64,000 nt of DNA. It comes from Olivibacter sp036959255 (GTDB taxonomy: Bacteria; Bacteroidota; Bacteroidia; Sphingobacteriales; Sphingobacteriaceae). A program made the translations under genes and the position numbers. The stretch covers positions 186,001 to 250,000 of the forward strand of contig NZ_JAWMTI010000006.1 of assembly GCF_036959255.1 (NCBI RefSeq). The letters are read 5' to 3'. Shown one piece after another: positions 8,003 through 17,714 of this stretch. Position 1 is the first letter of the stretch, and each line of letters begins with the position of its first letter. The notes beneath the pieces were generated by a model. It did not search any database. It saw nothing but the letters and a program-made list of their open reading frames with translations, and was not told the origin of the DNA.

Positions 8003-9418
8003 TTATTCGGCATAATTAGCCAAGCCGGCATCCGCTTGTGCACCACCCCCGAGTGCACGATAAAGCGCAATGACCGCCTGCCACTGTTGCAATTGATCGT
8101 CTATTCTATTCATCTGTGCATTTAGCAGATTTTGTTCGGAAAGCAAGACATCGGTATAGTTAGTAGCCGAGCTGTACCGTAGCAATTCCTTGGTAAAATC
8201 CACTGCTTTCTCGAGCGCGTTTAGCTCTTTCTTTCTACTATGTTCCTTCAGCGAAGCGGCTTCCAATAAGAACAGCGCATCCGAAACCTCCTTCCCGGCA
8301 GTCAATAAAGTCTTATTAAAATTGTAAAAGGCTTCCTGCTTTTGAGCTTCCGCCGTTTTCAAACGCGCTTTATTGGCACCTCGATTAAAAATAGGTTGCG
8401 TTAAACCACCCATCACATGAGCGAACAAACCCGCATTGGTGAACCATGCTGAAAAATCGAAGCTAGTAAATCCCCCTGCAGCGGTGATGTTCAAGCTGGG
8501 ATAAAAGGCGGTTTTGGCAACATTAACCTGTTCAAAAGCAGTTCTGAAGGTCAGCTCGGCCTCGGCAACATCTGGACGATAGCGCAATAAATGGGCGGGA
8601 ACACCGGTAGATAACGCCTCAGGTATTACCTGCTCGGAAAGCCCTGTACGTGCAATGGCCCCCGGAGTTTGGCCAAGCAATAGACATAAAACATTTTCAG
8701 TCTCTCTAATTTGCTGTTTAACATCTGGAATAGCTACTTCTACCGCATATTGATTGGCCTCACTCTGTACCACGGCAGCCCCATTAACAACAGCAGACCT
8801 TTTCAGTTCACGCATAGTCAGCACATCGTTTTTACGGTTTTCAAGCGTCATCTCCAGCACGTTCAGCCGCTGGTCTAAGGCAAGAAGTGTATAATAATTG
8901 GCTGCAATATCTGACACCAGTTTACTTCGTATAGCCTTTTGTGCAGCATCGGTAGCAAGCAAGCTCGCCAGTGCGGCTTTTTTGCTGCTATTAAGCTTTC
9001 CCCAAACATCAAGCTCCCAGGCCATCGTAAGGCCAGCATCGTATTGCGTTGCATTATTGATCAAACCATAGCCCTGCGGAAAAGCTAATCTCGACCGTTT
9101 TACAGACGCACTGGCATTTATTTCAGGAAGAAAGGCTTGTCGGCTTTGGCGGAAAGCGGCCTGTGCTGCGATAATTCGTTGTAAGCCCATTTTCACATCG
9201 AAGTTCTCCTCCAATCCTTTTGCTATTAATTTCCGAAGTGCAGTATCCGTAAAAAAATCCGACCAGTTTTTTGAGGCGATCGTAGGGCTATCAAGTTCTA
9301 CCTGACCCCTATAACGAGATGCCGTATCCATCCGAGGTTCTTCATATTTTTGGCTTACCTTGCAGGAAGTTACTAGCAATAAAACTACTACCATCGGCCA
9401 TTTATCTTTGTATTTCAT
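8003..9418 (-). CDS. RND efflux outer membrane factor lipoprotein (OprM/NodT family)
   Basis: 471 residues. A lipoprotein signal ends in VTSC with the lipidated cysteine at 19. The two OEP repeats of the TolC family are visible, each ending in long coiled-coil helices, with LDVWGKLNSSKKAALASLLA and AFYPSLNITAAGGF as recognisable family motifs; GLTQPIFNRGANKARLK is the conserved second-repeat motif. It forms the outer-membrane channel of the tripartite pump encoded by the two genes upstream and is 27 bp from the RND gene, so it is the third gene of that operon. Confidence 0.9.
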   Translation of the reverse strand: MKYKDKWPMVVVLLLVTSCKVSQKYEEPRMDTASRYRGQVELDSPTIASKNWSDFFTDTALRKLIAKGLEENFDVKMGLQRIIAAQAAFRQSRQAFLPEINASASVKRSRLAFPQGYGLINNATQYDAGLTMAWELDVWGKLNSSKKAALASLLATDAAQKAIRSKLVSDIAANYYTLLALDQRLNVLEMTLENRKNDVLTMRELKRSAVVNGAAVVQSEANQYAVEVAIPDVKQQIRETENVLCLLLGQTPGAIARTGLSEQVIPEALSTGVPAHLLRYRPDVAEAELTFRTAFEQVNVAKTAFYPSLNITAAGGFTSFDFSAWFTNAGLFAHVMGGLTQPIFNRGANKARLKTAEAQKQEAFYNFNKTLLTAGKEVSDALFLLEAASLKEHSRKKELNALEKAVDFTKELLRYSSATNYTDVLLSEQNLLNAQMNRIDDQLQQWQAVIALYRALGGGAQADAGLANYAE

Positions 9419-9445
9419 AGTTTTCCTATTATCAATTCACTAAAT

Positions 9446-12400
9446 TTATACGGAAGGCATCTCCATTGCCTCTTGCCAATCTTCTTCTTTTTTCTCCCGG
9501 GTAACCCGTCCACTAAAACGCTCCTGCATTGCCTGGAACATGACAAAGAGTGTCGGGATCACAAAAATACCGAACACCGTACCGATCAACATACCGCCAA
9601 CTGCCGCGGTACCGATTGAGCGATTGCTCAAAGCACCAACACCTGAGGCAAGCATCAAAGGCATGAGTCCAAAAACAAAAGCAAAGGAAGTCATGAGAAT
9701 CGGGCGTAACCTGGCTGAAGCACCGGATATGGCAGCACGCACCAAACTTAGGCCACTATGACGGCGCTGAACAGAAAACTCCACAATCAAAATGGCATTC
9801 TTAGCCAATAGACCAATAAGCATAATTAAACTGATTTGAAGGAAAATATTATTGTCCAATCCCGCTAGGCGGGCAAACAAAAAGGCTCCTGCCAAACCTA
9901 TCGGAAGCGATAATAATACAGCAAAGGGAAGTAGGTAACTTTTATATTGAGCGCTGAGTAAGAAATAGACGAAAATAAGACAGAGCCCGAAAATCAGCAG
10001 CGTCTGATTACCGCTATTGATTTCTTCACGCGTCAATGCGCTATAATCAAAATCAGCCCCTCTTGGCAATGTTTCGCTCGCCACATCTTGCACAGCGCGG
10101 ATAACATCACCCGAGCTATAGCCAGGATTTGGAGCGCCATTCACGGTAGCCGAAGTGTATAAATTAAAACGGTTAATGAACTCAGGGCCACTGGTACGCT
10201 CCAGTGTTACAAAAGTAGCAATTGGTGCCATCTCCCCCGCATCGTTTCTTACATAGATTTTTTCAAGATCCGACTCTTCCGCACGGTAGTCAGGTTTAGA
10301 TTGGACCAGCACTTTATATTGCTTACCGAAACGATTAAAATCAGACGCATAGATTCCACCCAAGTAGCCCTGTAACGTTCTCAACAGTCCGCCAACATCC
10401 ACCCCTGCCTCCTTGGCCAAAGGAACATTAACCTTCACCCGATACTGCGGCAAATTAATGTTAAAAGGCGTAGCAGCATACATAATCTCCGGGCGTTTAC
10501 GGAGACCTGCCATAAATTTATCAACAGCAGCGCCAAAATGCGCATAGGTACCCCCGGTTTTATCTAGCAATTGTATTTCGAAGCCACTATTATTACCGAA
10601 ACCCTGTAAAGTAGGTGCTGCAAAGAAAATGATATTTGCTCCGCGGATATGACTTGTTTTGGCGAACAGTTTTCCTACCAAGCTATTAATATCCTGGCCT
10701 TTGCCTGTCCGTTCTTTCCAGGGTTTAAGGGCGATGAACATAGCGCTATAAGAACCACCCGTCCCACTGATTAAATTCATGCCCACCAGACGAGAGCTCA
10801 GCTCCACCTCGGGCATACTTCGTGCAATGCTGTCTACCTCATTGGCTATCCTCGTCGTCTGTTCCAATGTCGATGCGGGCGGCAAGATGATGTCCCCGTA
10901 AATGGCGCCCGAATCTTCATTAGGAACAAATCCTGTTGGTGTTGTCTTTAGGAAAAACAACAATAAGGCAGCAAACAACGCAATAGAGCCCAAGGCAAGC
11001 CATTTCCGCTTGATGAGTAGCTTTACAATGCGAATATACCGATCACTAAGAGCCGCAAAAGCGGTATTGAACGCTACAAAGAAACGTTGCAAAGCATTCT
11101 TTTTTGCATCCTTTGCCGCTAAGTGTTCATGTGGTTTTAAGAAGAGCGCACAGAGTGCAGGACTTAATGTGAGCGCATTCACAGCAGAAATGATAATGGC
11201 AACCGCCAGGGTAATACCAAACTGCTTATAAAACACACCGGCAGATCCCTGAATAAAAGTAACCGGTACAAAAACAGCGGCCATAATCAAGGTGATGGAA
11301 ATAATCGCCGAGCTAATTTCATGCATGGCATGCAAGGTGGCTTTCCGGGCCGACTTCGCACCTTGGCCAATTTTGGCATGAACCGCTTCAACCACCACAA
11401 TCGCATCATCTACCACAATACCGATGGCCAACACCAGTGCAAATAACGTTAGTAAATTGAGCGTAAAACCGAATATTTTCAAGAAAAAGAAAGTTCCCAC
11501 GATAGCCACAGGCACGGCGATTGCAGGAATAAGTGTAGAACGAAAATCCTGTAAAAAGATAAAAACAATCAAAAACACCAGAATAAAGGCTTCTACCAAT
11601 GTTTGAACCAGTTTAGAAATCGAAGCATCCAAAAAGCTATTCACATTAATGAACGTAGTCCACTTAATGCCCGCAGGAAAATCGGCTTCTGCTTTCTTGA
11701 GCATTTTAACAATCTGCTCATTGATCTCGTGCGCATTTGCACCGGCCGATTGACTGATAGCCCCACCCGAAGATGGAAATCCATGAGCCGTGAGGTCTGT
11801 ATTGTAGCTGAAAGCACCCAATTCCACTGTAGCCACATCTTTCAGGCGAAGCAACTGACCATCGCTGTTCGCACGCAATACGATGTCTTCAAACTGTTCA
11901 GGAGCTTCTAGCCTCCCCGTATATTTAAGAACATATTCAAAAGTCTTCGCACTGTTTTCCCCTAATTTTCCCGGAGCAGCCTCTACATTCTGTTCGGCAA
12001 GAGCCGCTAAAACATCGTCGGGCATCAATCCGTATGAAGCCATAACCTCCGGCTTCAACCAAATGCGCATCGAATAAGTTTGATCGCTCCAGACCTGCAC
12101 ATCCGCCACACCGGATATACGTTTCAGTTCAGGGACAATATTAATACGCATATAATTGTCAAGGAAGTTGACATCATAAGACTTATTCTCACTGTAAATC
12201 AAGAAACCGAATATTTCAGCATTTAGCTTTTTGGTTGTCGTAATTCCTGTCTTGATCACCTCCGCCGGCATGACACCTGTAGCCTTTGCCACACGGTTCT
12301 GCACATTCACGGCAGCTAAATCGGGATCCGTACCTTGTTCAAAATTAACGGTAATGACGGCAGTTCCATCATTGCTCGCCTTCGATGTCATATAGGTCAT

Positions 12401-12622
12401 ATGTTCGACACCATTGATCTGTTCCTCTAATGGAATGATCACACTCTTCATAACTACATCAGCATTAGCTCCCTGATAGGAGGCTGTTACCTGTACAGTT
12501 GGGGGTGCAATTTCAGGATATTGAGAAATCGGGAGGCTTGTTAATCCCAAGAGTCCCAGTATAACGATGATAATGGATATGACGGTTGCTAATACCGGGT
12601 TATCCACAAATTTCTTTAACAT
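9446..12622 (-). CDS. RND efflux inner membrane transporter (HAE1 family, AcrB-like)
   Basis: 1058 residues, the usual length for AcrB/MexB. It exports hydrophobic compounds using the proton gradient. The N-terminus LKKFVDNPVLATVISIIIV is typical; the proton-relay aspartates are in GIVVDDAIVVVEAV near 403-406 and the lysine in LLAKNAILIVEFS near 940; the periplasmic funnel motifs SIGTAAVGGMLIGT near the end and FVPNEDSGAIYGDI near 568 are also present. The order MFP-RND-OMF on one strand with gaps of 84 and 27 bp indicates an operon. The substrate cannot be told from sequence. Confidence 0.93.
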   Translation of the reverse strand: MLKKFVDNPVLATVISIIIVILGLLGLTSLPISQYPEIAPPTVQVTASYQGANADVVMKSVIIPLEEQINGVEHMTYMTSKASNDGTAVITVNFEQGTDPDLAAVNVQNRVAKATGVMPAEVIKTGITTTKKLNAEIFGFLIYSENKSYDVNFLDNYMRINIVPELKRISGVADVQVWSDQTYSMRIWLKPEVMASYGLMPDDVLAALAEQNVEAAPGKLGENSAKTFEYVLKYTGRLEAPEQFEDIVLRANSDGQLLRLKDVATVELGAFSYNTDLTAHGFPSSGGAISQSAGANAHEINEQIVKMLKKAEADFPAGIKWTTFINVNSFLDASISKLVQTLVEAFILVFLIVFIFLQDFRSTLIPAIAVPVAIVGTFFFLKIFGFTLNLLTLFALVLAIGIVVDDAIVVVEAVHAKIGQGAKSARKATLHAMHEISSAIISITLIMAAVFVPVTFIQGSAGVFYKQFGITLAVAIIISAVNALTLSPALCALFLKPHEHLAAKDAKKNALQRFFVAFNTAFAALSDRYIRIVKLLIKRKWLALGSIALFAALLLFFLKTTPTGFVPNEDSGAIYGDIILPPASTLEQTTRIANEVDSIARSMPEVELSSRLVGMNLISGTGGSYSAMFIALKPWKERTGKGQDINSLVGKLFAKTSHIRGANIIFFAAPTLQGFGNNSGFEIQLLDKTGGTYAHFGAAVDKFMAGLRKRPEIMYAATPFNINLPQYRVKVNVPLAKEAGVDVGGLLRTLQGYLGGIYASDFNRFGKQYKVLVQSKPDYRAEESDLEKIYVRNDAGEMAPIATFVTLERTSGPEFINRFNLYTSATVNGAPNPGYSSGDVIRAVQDVASETLPRGADFDYSALTREEINSGNQTLLIFGLCLIFVYFLLSAQYKSYLLPFAVLLSLPIGLAGAFLFARLAGLDNNIFLQISLIMLIGLLAKNAILIVEFSVQRRHSGLSLVRAAISGASARLRPILMTSFAFVFGLMPLMLASGVGALSNRSIGTAAVGGMLIGTVFGIFVIPTLFVMFQAMQERFSGRVTREKKEEDWQEAMEMPSV

Positions 12623-12706
12623 GATTTCAGAATTTAAAGGTAAAGCAGTGGCTTGAGCACTCCCTTTTTGAAGGAATACATTCAGCGGAAAAATGTGATA
12701 AAAGAT

Positions 12707-13849
12707 TTATCGTTTAACCCTAATGGCCACCTGATTTTTAGGTTTTATCTTATCGCCGTCTTTGATGGCTCCTACATCTTCGGTTACGACGCGATCACCG
12801 CTGCGTAGGCCGCTGTTTACGACAAAAGCATCGCCAACCGGCAAAGCATCCACCGTAATCTCAGCCGAATGCGCGGTATCAAGACTATCAAGGATCATCA
12901 CAAATTTTTTCCCTTGCACCTCGTAGGTAGCTTTAGCGGGTACAATGAGCGCATCTTTTACCGGATGAGCAATACGCAGCGTAGCACTGCTACCGCTACG
13001 AATCGTACCGGCTTTATTGGGAAAAAGTGCACGCATCGTAATGGCACCGGTTCCCGTATTGATCAAACCACCCGTCGTTTCTATATGGCCATTTTCAGCA
13101 TAAACCTGCCCATTCGCTAAGACCAACTGTGCAGGCGGCAGTCGTTTTAGTGCATTATCCATCGCCCACTCTTTAGGCGCATTCATTAATTCAAGAAACT
13201 GCTTTTCAGAAAAGGAGAAATAAACATGGATATTAGAAATATCTGACAAGACGGTCAGCGCTTGTTCACTTGTACTACTCACTAAACTGCCGATTTTGTA
13301 AGGGAGTGTTCCGATAACCCCATCGGCCGGACTACGGATAATCGTATAACCAAGATTAGTTTGCGCGTTCTGCAACGCGGCCTTTGCTTGTGCCAGCTCC
13401 GCTTGTCTCGCTTCCAGCTCCAAATGGGCAGATTGCAATTCATATTCACTGATGATCTCTTTCTTCACCAGCGGTTCGGTTTTAGCTATCTGCATCTTTG
13501 CGGTATTAACACCGGCAACGGCCCGTTTGATCGCCGCTTGAGCGGTCAGTACCTCCTGCTCGTATTGGGGATTATTAATACGGAAAAGCAATTGGTCTTT
13601 TTTCACTTTAGCGCCTTCATCTACCAGTATGGTTGCTATGTAACCATCTATTTTCGGCCGAATCTCGATATTCTGCTGACCACGCACAGTGGCAGGATAA
13701 TCAATATACAATTCGGCATCACGTGGTGTAACAGTCATCACCGTAAATTCCTGTAATGTAGTAGAATGAGTGGATTGGCTGTTCTGCTCACAACCGCTTA
13801 GCATGGCAAGTGCTAATCCGACCGAGCCAATATGATAAATGTACCTCAT
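12707..13849 (-). CDS. RND efflux membrane fusion protein, lipoprotein (AcrA-like)
   Basis: 380 residues from the ATG at 13849, where the lipoprotein signal starts (MRYIYHIGSVGLALAMLSGC, lipidated cysteine at 20). A longer frame reaches back to 13951, but that would begin upstream of the promoter described below; an ATG at 13873 is a second option. The lipoyl/HlyD half-motifs (PKIDGYIATILVDEGAKVKKDQLLF and the matching TIIRSPADGVIGTLPYKIG) bracket a coiled-coil hairpin, followed by beta-barrel and membrane-proximal domains. It bridges the RND pump and the outer membrane factor. Confidence 0.92.
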   Translation of the reverse strand: MRYIYHIGSVGLALAMLSGCEQNSQSTHSTTLQEFTVMTVTPRDAELYIDYPATVRGQQNIEIRPKIDGYIATILVDEGAKVKKDQLLFRINNPQYEQEVLTAQAAIKRAVAGVNTAKMQIAKTEPLVKKEIISEYELQSAHLELEARQAELAQAKAALQNAQTNLGYTIIRSPADGVIGTLPYKIGSLVSSTSEQALTVLSDISNIHVYFSFSEKQFLELMNAPKEWAMDNALKRLPPAQLVLANGQVYAENGHIETTGGLINTGTGAITMRALFPNKAGTIRSGSSATLRIAHPVKDALIVPAKATYEVQGKKFVMILDSLDTAHSAEITVDALPVGDAFVVNSGLRSGDRVVTEDVGAIKDGDKIKPKNQVAIRVKR

Positions 13850-13891
13850 TTTTATTTCATTTTTTCTCCTCATGGTATTTGAATATGCGAT

Positions 13892-13922
13892 CAAAGGTAG
13901 AGACAAAAAAATAATAAACAAA
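13892..13922 (-). promoter_or_regulatory. Promoter of the RND efflux operon
   Basis: On the minus strand TTTG (13922-13919), a 19-bp spacer and TACCTTTG (13899-13892) fit the Bacteroidota consensus. Transcription should start near 13885, upstream of the chosen start of the membrane fusion protein. Confidence 0.65.
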
Positions 13923-13942
13923 GCAATTACTTTGTTTATTAT
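13911..13942. promoter_or_regulatory. Palindromic operator over the efflux promoter
   Basis: ATAATAAACAAAG (13911-13923) and CTTTGTTTATTAT (13930-13942) are perfect inverted 13-bp arms around a 6-bp centre. The -33 TTTG of the efflux promoter lies inside one arm, so a bound protein should block RNA polymerase. No TetR or MarR gene is adjacent, so the repressor must be encoded elsewhere. Confidence 0.65.
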
Positions 13943-14079
13943 GTAATCCAAAAATCATTTCTATGTTTTTTACTTTATGCTCAACTGGTAGCTAACAAAA
14001 AGTGCTTCCATAAATCGTCCATGCGCTGAAACAATTTTCAGTTTCCGGCGTCTACAGAACATACCATCAATCTAAGAAT

Positions 14080-14874
14080 ATGAAAAGCCTAAAACATCAA
14101 ATCTTTCTTATACTAACCTTGACTTGCTTCGTTTTTTCTTTCCAACAGGCCTTTGCTCAAGCGCAAACAAAAGAAATTGAAGCACTTGTACATCAACAAG
14201 ATAGTCTTTTTTGGGAGGGATACAACCGCTGCGATATCGAACTACAGGGTCAATTGATTAGTGACGATGTTGAATTTTATCACGATAAAGGTGGGATAAC
14301 ACGCGGAAAAGCTGCGCTACTTGCGAGCATCAAAAATAATCTTTGCAGTTCCAATTTCAGGTTACGACGTGAGCCGATCAAGGAAACGATAAAAATCCAT
14401 CTTTTACGATCCGGTGAGTCGGTTTATGGTGCATTAATAACCGGCGAACACCTCTTCTATGTAAAAGAAGAAAACAAAAATGAACGGCTGGACGGGCATG
14501 CCCTCTTTGCCAACTTATGGTTATTAAAAGACGGTAAATGGCTCATGAGTCGCGTCTTAAGTTACGATCACGGGCCGGCCAGCTATAGCAACACACGAAA
14601 AGAAATGGTGCTCAACAAGCAAATCCTTCAATCATACACAGGAACCTACAAAGGTCCACAAAGTGGTGATATGCTTGTTACGGTTAAAGACACACATCTT
14701 CTGTTAACAATCGGCACAAAAGATTTTGAAATCTACCCGGAAAGCGAACAGGTTTTTTTTATGAAAGAAAGGGATTTAACATTTAGTTTTGTGCAGACGG
14801 AGAAATCGGGCAGAAAACTCGTTGTCCGTGAGTTTGGCGATATCGTAGAAGAAGCCACGCAAACATCACATTAA
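14080..14874 (+). CDS. Exported NTF2-like (DUF4440/SnoaL) protein
   Basis: 264 residues with a signal peptide (about 1-26, ending FAQAQ). Residues about 30-155 follow the DUF4440 pattern of the NTF2 fold: an N-terminal helix with QQDSLFWEGYNRCD, then DDVEFYHDKGGITRGKAAL and a final strand pair DGKWLMSRVLSYDH. A C-terminal domain of about 95 residues (QSYTGTYKGPQSGDMLV onwards) resembles the small beta domain often attached to serine hydrolases (DUF3471 type). The substrate or ligand is unknown. It stands alone, divergent from the efflux operon. Confidence 0.75.
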   Translation: MKSLKHQIFLILTLTCFVFSFQQAFAQAQTKEIEALVHQQDSLFWEGYNRCDIELQGQLISDDVEFYHDKGGITRGKAALLASIKNNLCSSNFRLRREPIKETIKIHLLRSGESVYGALITGEHLFYVKEENKNERLDGHALFANLWLLKDGKWLMSRVLSYDHGPASYSNTRKEMVLNKQILQSYTGTYKGPQSGDMLVTVKDTHLLLTIGTKDFEIYPESEQVFFMKERDLTFSFVQTEKSGRKLVVREFGDIVEEATQTSH

Positions 14875-14979
14875 CCATCAGGTCGACACAGTTCATTGGA
14901 AGGTGCATCGAACTTTTCGCGCAAATGATTGTTATTTGTCAAAACAAAATCGAAAAACCTATTTTTTTAAAAACATAGC

Positions 14980-15549
14980 ATGAAACAATTTTACCTATTT
15001 CTGTTTCTATTTACACTCTTCGTTGTTGTTGCCTGTACGGATAACCAACAAACAGCGCAATTAACAAAACGAGAACAGGCTTTACTCGACCGAGAAAGAC
15101 AATTCGCACGTAAAGAAGCTGAATATCGCTCGTTGCTACGCATGCGCGATAGTTTATTGGCACAAAAAGATACCACAGCACATCCTATCTGGCCCGAAAC
15201 CGTAGCCGGTACGTGGAGTAGCAAGCTTATTTGCAAAGAGTCCAATTGCACCGAATATGTCGTGGGTGATCAACGAAGCGAATTATGGGACTTTACCGAT
15301 GATTCTACGGGTATGTATACCAAAGTCATTAACAATAACCAAATCAACCGCATCTTTAATGGAAACTTTCGTAATGAGCTTGTTTCCTTAACTTATAGAA
15401 GCGATTCGACTATTCAGAAACACGTGGAAATGCAGGTGACATTAACACCAAGCAGCCCCGATCTAATGAAAGGTACACAACTTATTCAAATCGACAGTGG
15501 CTGTACCGCCAACTTTTCCGTCGAACTTGTACGCGTCTCAAACAAATAA
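14980..15549 (+). CDS. Hypothetical lipoprotein with coiled coil
   Basis: 189 residues. A lipoprotein signal ends in VVVAC (cysteine at about 19). A charged helical stretch (KREQALLDRERQFARKEAEYR, about 30-50) is followed by a compact beta-rich domain of 120 residues containing VAGTWSSKLICKESNCTEYV and cysteines that could form disulfides. The family is not recognised; the C-terminal part looks lipocalin-like or like a small ligand-binding barrel, which is a guess. It ends 3 bp before the antiporter gene and probably shares its transcript. Confidence 0.6.
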   Translation: MKQFYLFLFLFTLFVVVACTDNQQTAQLTKREQALLDRERQFARKEAEYRSLLRMRDSLLAQKDTTAHPIWPETVAGTWSSKLICKESNCTEYVVGDQRSELWDFTDDSTGMYTKVINNNQINRIFNGNFRNELVSLTYRSDSTIQKHVEMQVTLTPSSPDLMKGTQLIQIDSGCTANFSVELVRVSNK

Positions 15550-15552
15550 GTT

Positions 15553-17676
15553 ATGCCCATATTAAGTATTCAGCACCTCACCTTCCCCATAGAGGATCCT
15601 TTATTGAAATTCCTGCTCGAACTCATCATCATACTAAGCGCGCCCCTTTTATTAAATAAAATCAAAGTGCCCCATTTATTGGGGCTTATTATCGCGGGTG
15701 CACTGATTGGCCCAAATGGTTTTAACGTACTGGCAAGAGATAGCAGTGTAGTTGTAACAGGTACCACGGGTTTGCTTTATATCATGTTTCTCGCAGGGCT
15801 TGAAATCGATATGGGCGATTTTAAAAAGAACAAGTGGAAAAGCATTACCTTCTCTATCTATACCTTCGCAGCGCCTTTTGTTTTGGGATTTGTAGGAGGG
15901 TACTATATTTTACAGTTTAACCTGCTAACGGCTATCTTATTTGCCAGCCTTTTCTCTTCGCATACATTGATTGTATATCCCTTGATTAGCAAATTGGGCA
16001 TATCCAAGAATTTATCCGTCAATATTACGGTAGGCGGTACCATGATTACCGATGTACTTTCGCTCTTAGTATTGGCCGTGGTAGTAGGTATGACACAAGG
16101 TGAAGTTGGTAGCAGTTTCTGGGTCCGTCTTTCTATCTCTATGTTACTTTTCGGCCTCATCGTACTGCTGCTTTTCCCGATGATAGGCAGGTGGTTTTTT
16201 AAACAGGTAGAAGACAAAATCTCACAATACATCTTTGTACTGGTAATGATTTACCTTGCCGCTCTACTTGCAGAAATCGCCGGTGTTGAAGCTATTATAG
16301 GCGCCTTCTTTGCCGGTTTAGCCATGAACAGACTTATTCCGCATGCTTCCTCCCTCATGAATCGGGTGGAATTTGTTGGAAACGCCATCTTTATACCCTT
16401 TTTTCTTATCAGTGTTGGAATGTTGATCGATTTCAACGTTTTTTTTAAAAGCTGGGAAACACTCGGGGTTGCCGCCATTATGCTTGTCGCCTCCATCGGT
16501 GGCAAATATATCGCAGCCGTCGCCACACAAAAAACCTTTAAATTAAGCAAAGACGAGGGAAATTTAATCTTTGGAATGAGTTCAGCCTCCGCTGCTGCCA
16601 CGCTTGCATCCGTCATGGTAGGCTATAATATTATCATTTCTGAAACGGCCAATGGGGAACCAATTCGTCTACTGAACGAACACGTTCTCAATGGCAGTAT
16701 TTTATTAATTCTTATTTCCTGTACCATTTCATCATTTATTTCCATGGCCAGTGCACAACGCATTGCGGAAGCAGATAAAGAAGATACCGTTTCCGGAAAT
16801 AGTCGTGAAATCGAGCACATTTTGCTCGCTATGAACCATGAAGAAACAGTCGAACGGATGGTAAATTTAGCCCTGCTTATGAAAGCAGATACGAATATGG
16901 ATCGCGTCTTCGCGCTCAATGTAATTAACGAAGATAAAAACGAATCTTCTGTAAAAAATGCGGAGAAAATTCTTGCGATGGCCGTCGATACCGCTGCTGC
17001 AGCCGATGTAAAGATGCAACCCCTGACACGTTACGATAACGATGTGATCTTGGGGATCAATAATGTCATCAAAGAGAAAAAGGTTACGGACCTCCTGATT
17101 GGTCTTGAAGATGAAAAAGGCTTTTCACCATCTTTCGTGTACAACCTTTACAACGGTTACTTACAAAACGAACACGTCAATGTGTTGGTATACCATGCAG
17201 CCCAACCGATTGCTACCGTGAAACGCCATGTGGTATTAATTCCGAGGAATGCAGAGAAAGAGCCCGGTTTTTTCCATGCTTTGTTACGTATTTGGAATAT
17301 CGCGCAAAACGCCGGTGCTTTTATCAGTTTTTATGCAAGCGATACAACCATTGAAGTTTTGGAACGTATTTTAAAGAAAGCCAACATCGAAGCCGAGTTA
17401 CATGCTGTTCAACACTGGAAAGAAGCAGAAAAAGCGGCCATGGATCTGGACGAAGACGAAGGGCTCATTGTGCTGATGGCAAAACGAGGCATGACCTCTT
17501 ATTTTCCACAGATGCGCTTTATGCCTGAATTCCTCAATCAGCATCTGCACGACAACAACTATCTTTTGATTTATCCTTTTTCTGAAGAAGAAAGTGCCAC
17601 CATGGAAAAAAGAGCCGTCAGCAACCATCGGGATTTTGCGGAGATCGGTAAAATCATCGGAAAATTATTTAAATAA
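15553..17676 (+). CDS. Cation:proton antiporter (CPA2) with UspA-like C-terminal domains
   Basis: 707 residues. About 12 membrane segments fill residues 15-400, with family motifs PHLLGLIIAGALIGPNGF and FLAGLEIDM in the first half and GAFFAGLAMNRLIP in the second, as in NhaS/KefB-type sodium or potassium/proton antiporters. The C-terminal 290 residues are cytoplasmic and look like two universal-stress-protein-like alpha/beta domains rather than the RCK domain of KefB. It probably takes part in pH or cation balance. The 3-bp gap to the preceding lipoprotein gene suggests coupling. Ion specificity is not readable. Confidence 0.85.
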   Translation: MPILSIQHLTFPIEDPLLKFLLELIIILSAPLLLNKIKVPHLLGLIIAGALIGPNGFNVLARDSSVVVTGTTGLLYIMFLAGLEIDMGDFKKNKWKSITFSIYTFAAPFVLGFVGGYYILQFNLLTAILFASLFSSHTLIVYPLISKLGISKNLSVNITVGGTMITDVLSLLVLAVVVGMTQGEVGSSFWVRLSISMLLFGLIVLLLFPMIGRWFFKQVEDKISQYIFVLVMIYLAALLAEIAGVEAIIGAFFAGLAMNRLIPHASSLMNRVEFVGNAIFIPFFLISVGMLIDFNVFFKSWETLGVAAIMLVASIGGKYIAAVATQKTFKLSKDEGNLIFGMSSASAAATLASVMVGYNIIISETANGEPIRLLNEHVLNGSILLILISCTISSFISMASAQRIAEADKEDTVSGNSREIEHILLAMNHEETVERMVNLALLMKADTNMDRVFALNVINEDKNESSVKNAEKILAMAVDTAAAADVKMQPLTRYDNDVILGINNVIKEKKVTDLLIGLEDEKGFSPSFVYNLYNGYLQNEHVNVLVYHAAQPIATVKRHVVLIPRNAEKEPGFFHALLRIWNIAQNAGAFISFYASDTTIEVLERILKKANIEAELHAVQHWKEAEKAAMDLDEDEGLIVLMAKRGMTSYFPQMRFMPEFLNQHLHDNNYLLIYPFSEEESATMEKRAVSNHRDFAEIGKIIGKLFK

Positions 17677-17714
17677 AATGTGCAAATGGCGTAATTAGGC
17701 AAAAAAGAGAGCAC

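Noticed and set aside
10902..11231. Plus-strand ORF of 109 codons inside the RND transporter gene
   Set aside because: It is antisense to a long, well-conserved AcrB-like gene and its translation has no recognisable features.
13850..13951. N-terminal extension of the membrane fusion protein
   Set aside because: It lies upstream of or across the promoter and operator; the lipoprotein signal begins at 13849.
13980..14040. tRNA-like D-arm string (GCTCAACTGGTAGC)
   Set aside because: No acceptor, anticodon or T-arm pairing around it.
16251..16616. Minus-strand ORF of 121 codons antisense to the antiporter
   Set aside because: Composition (Ala/Ile/Met-rich) reflects the complementary membrane segments; no independent support.
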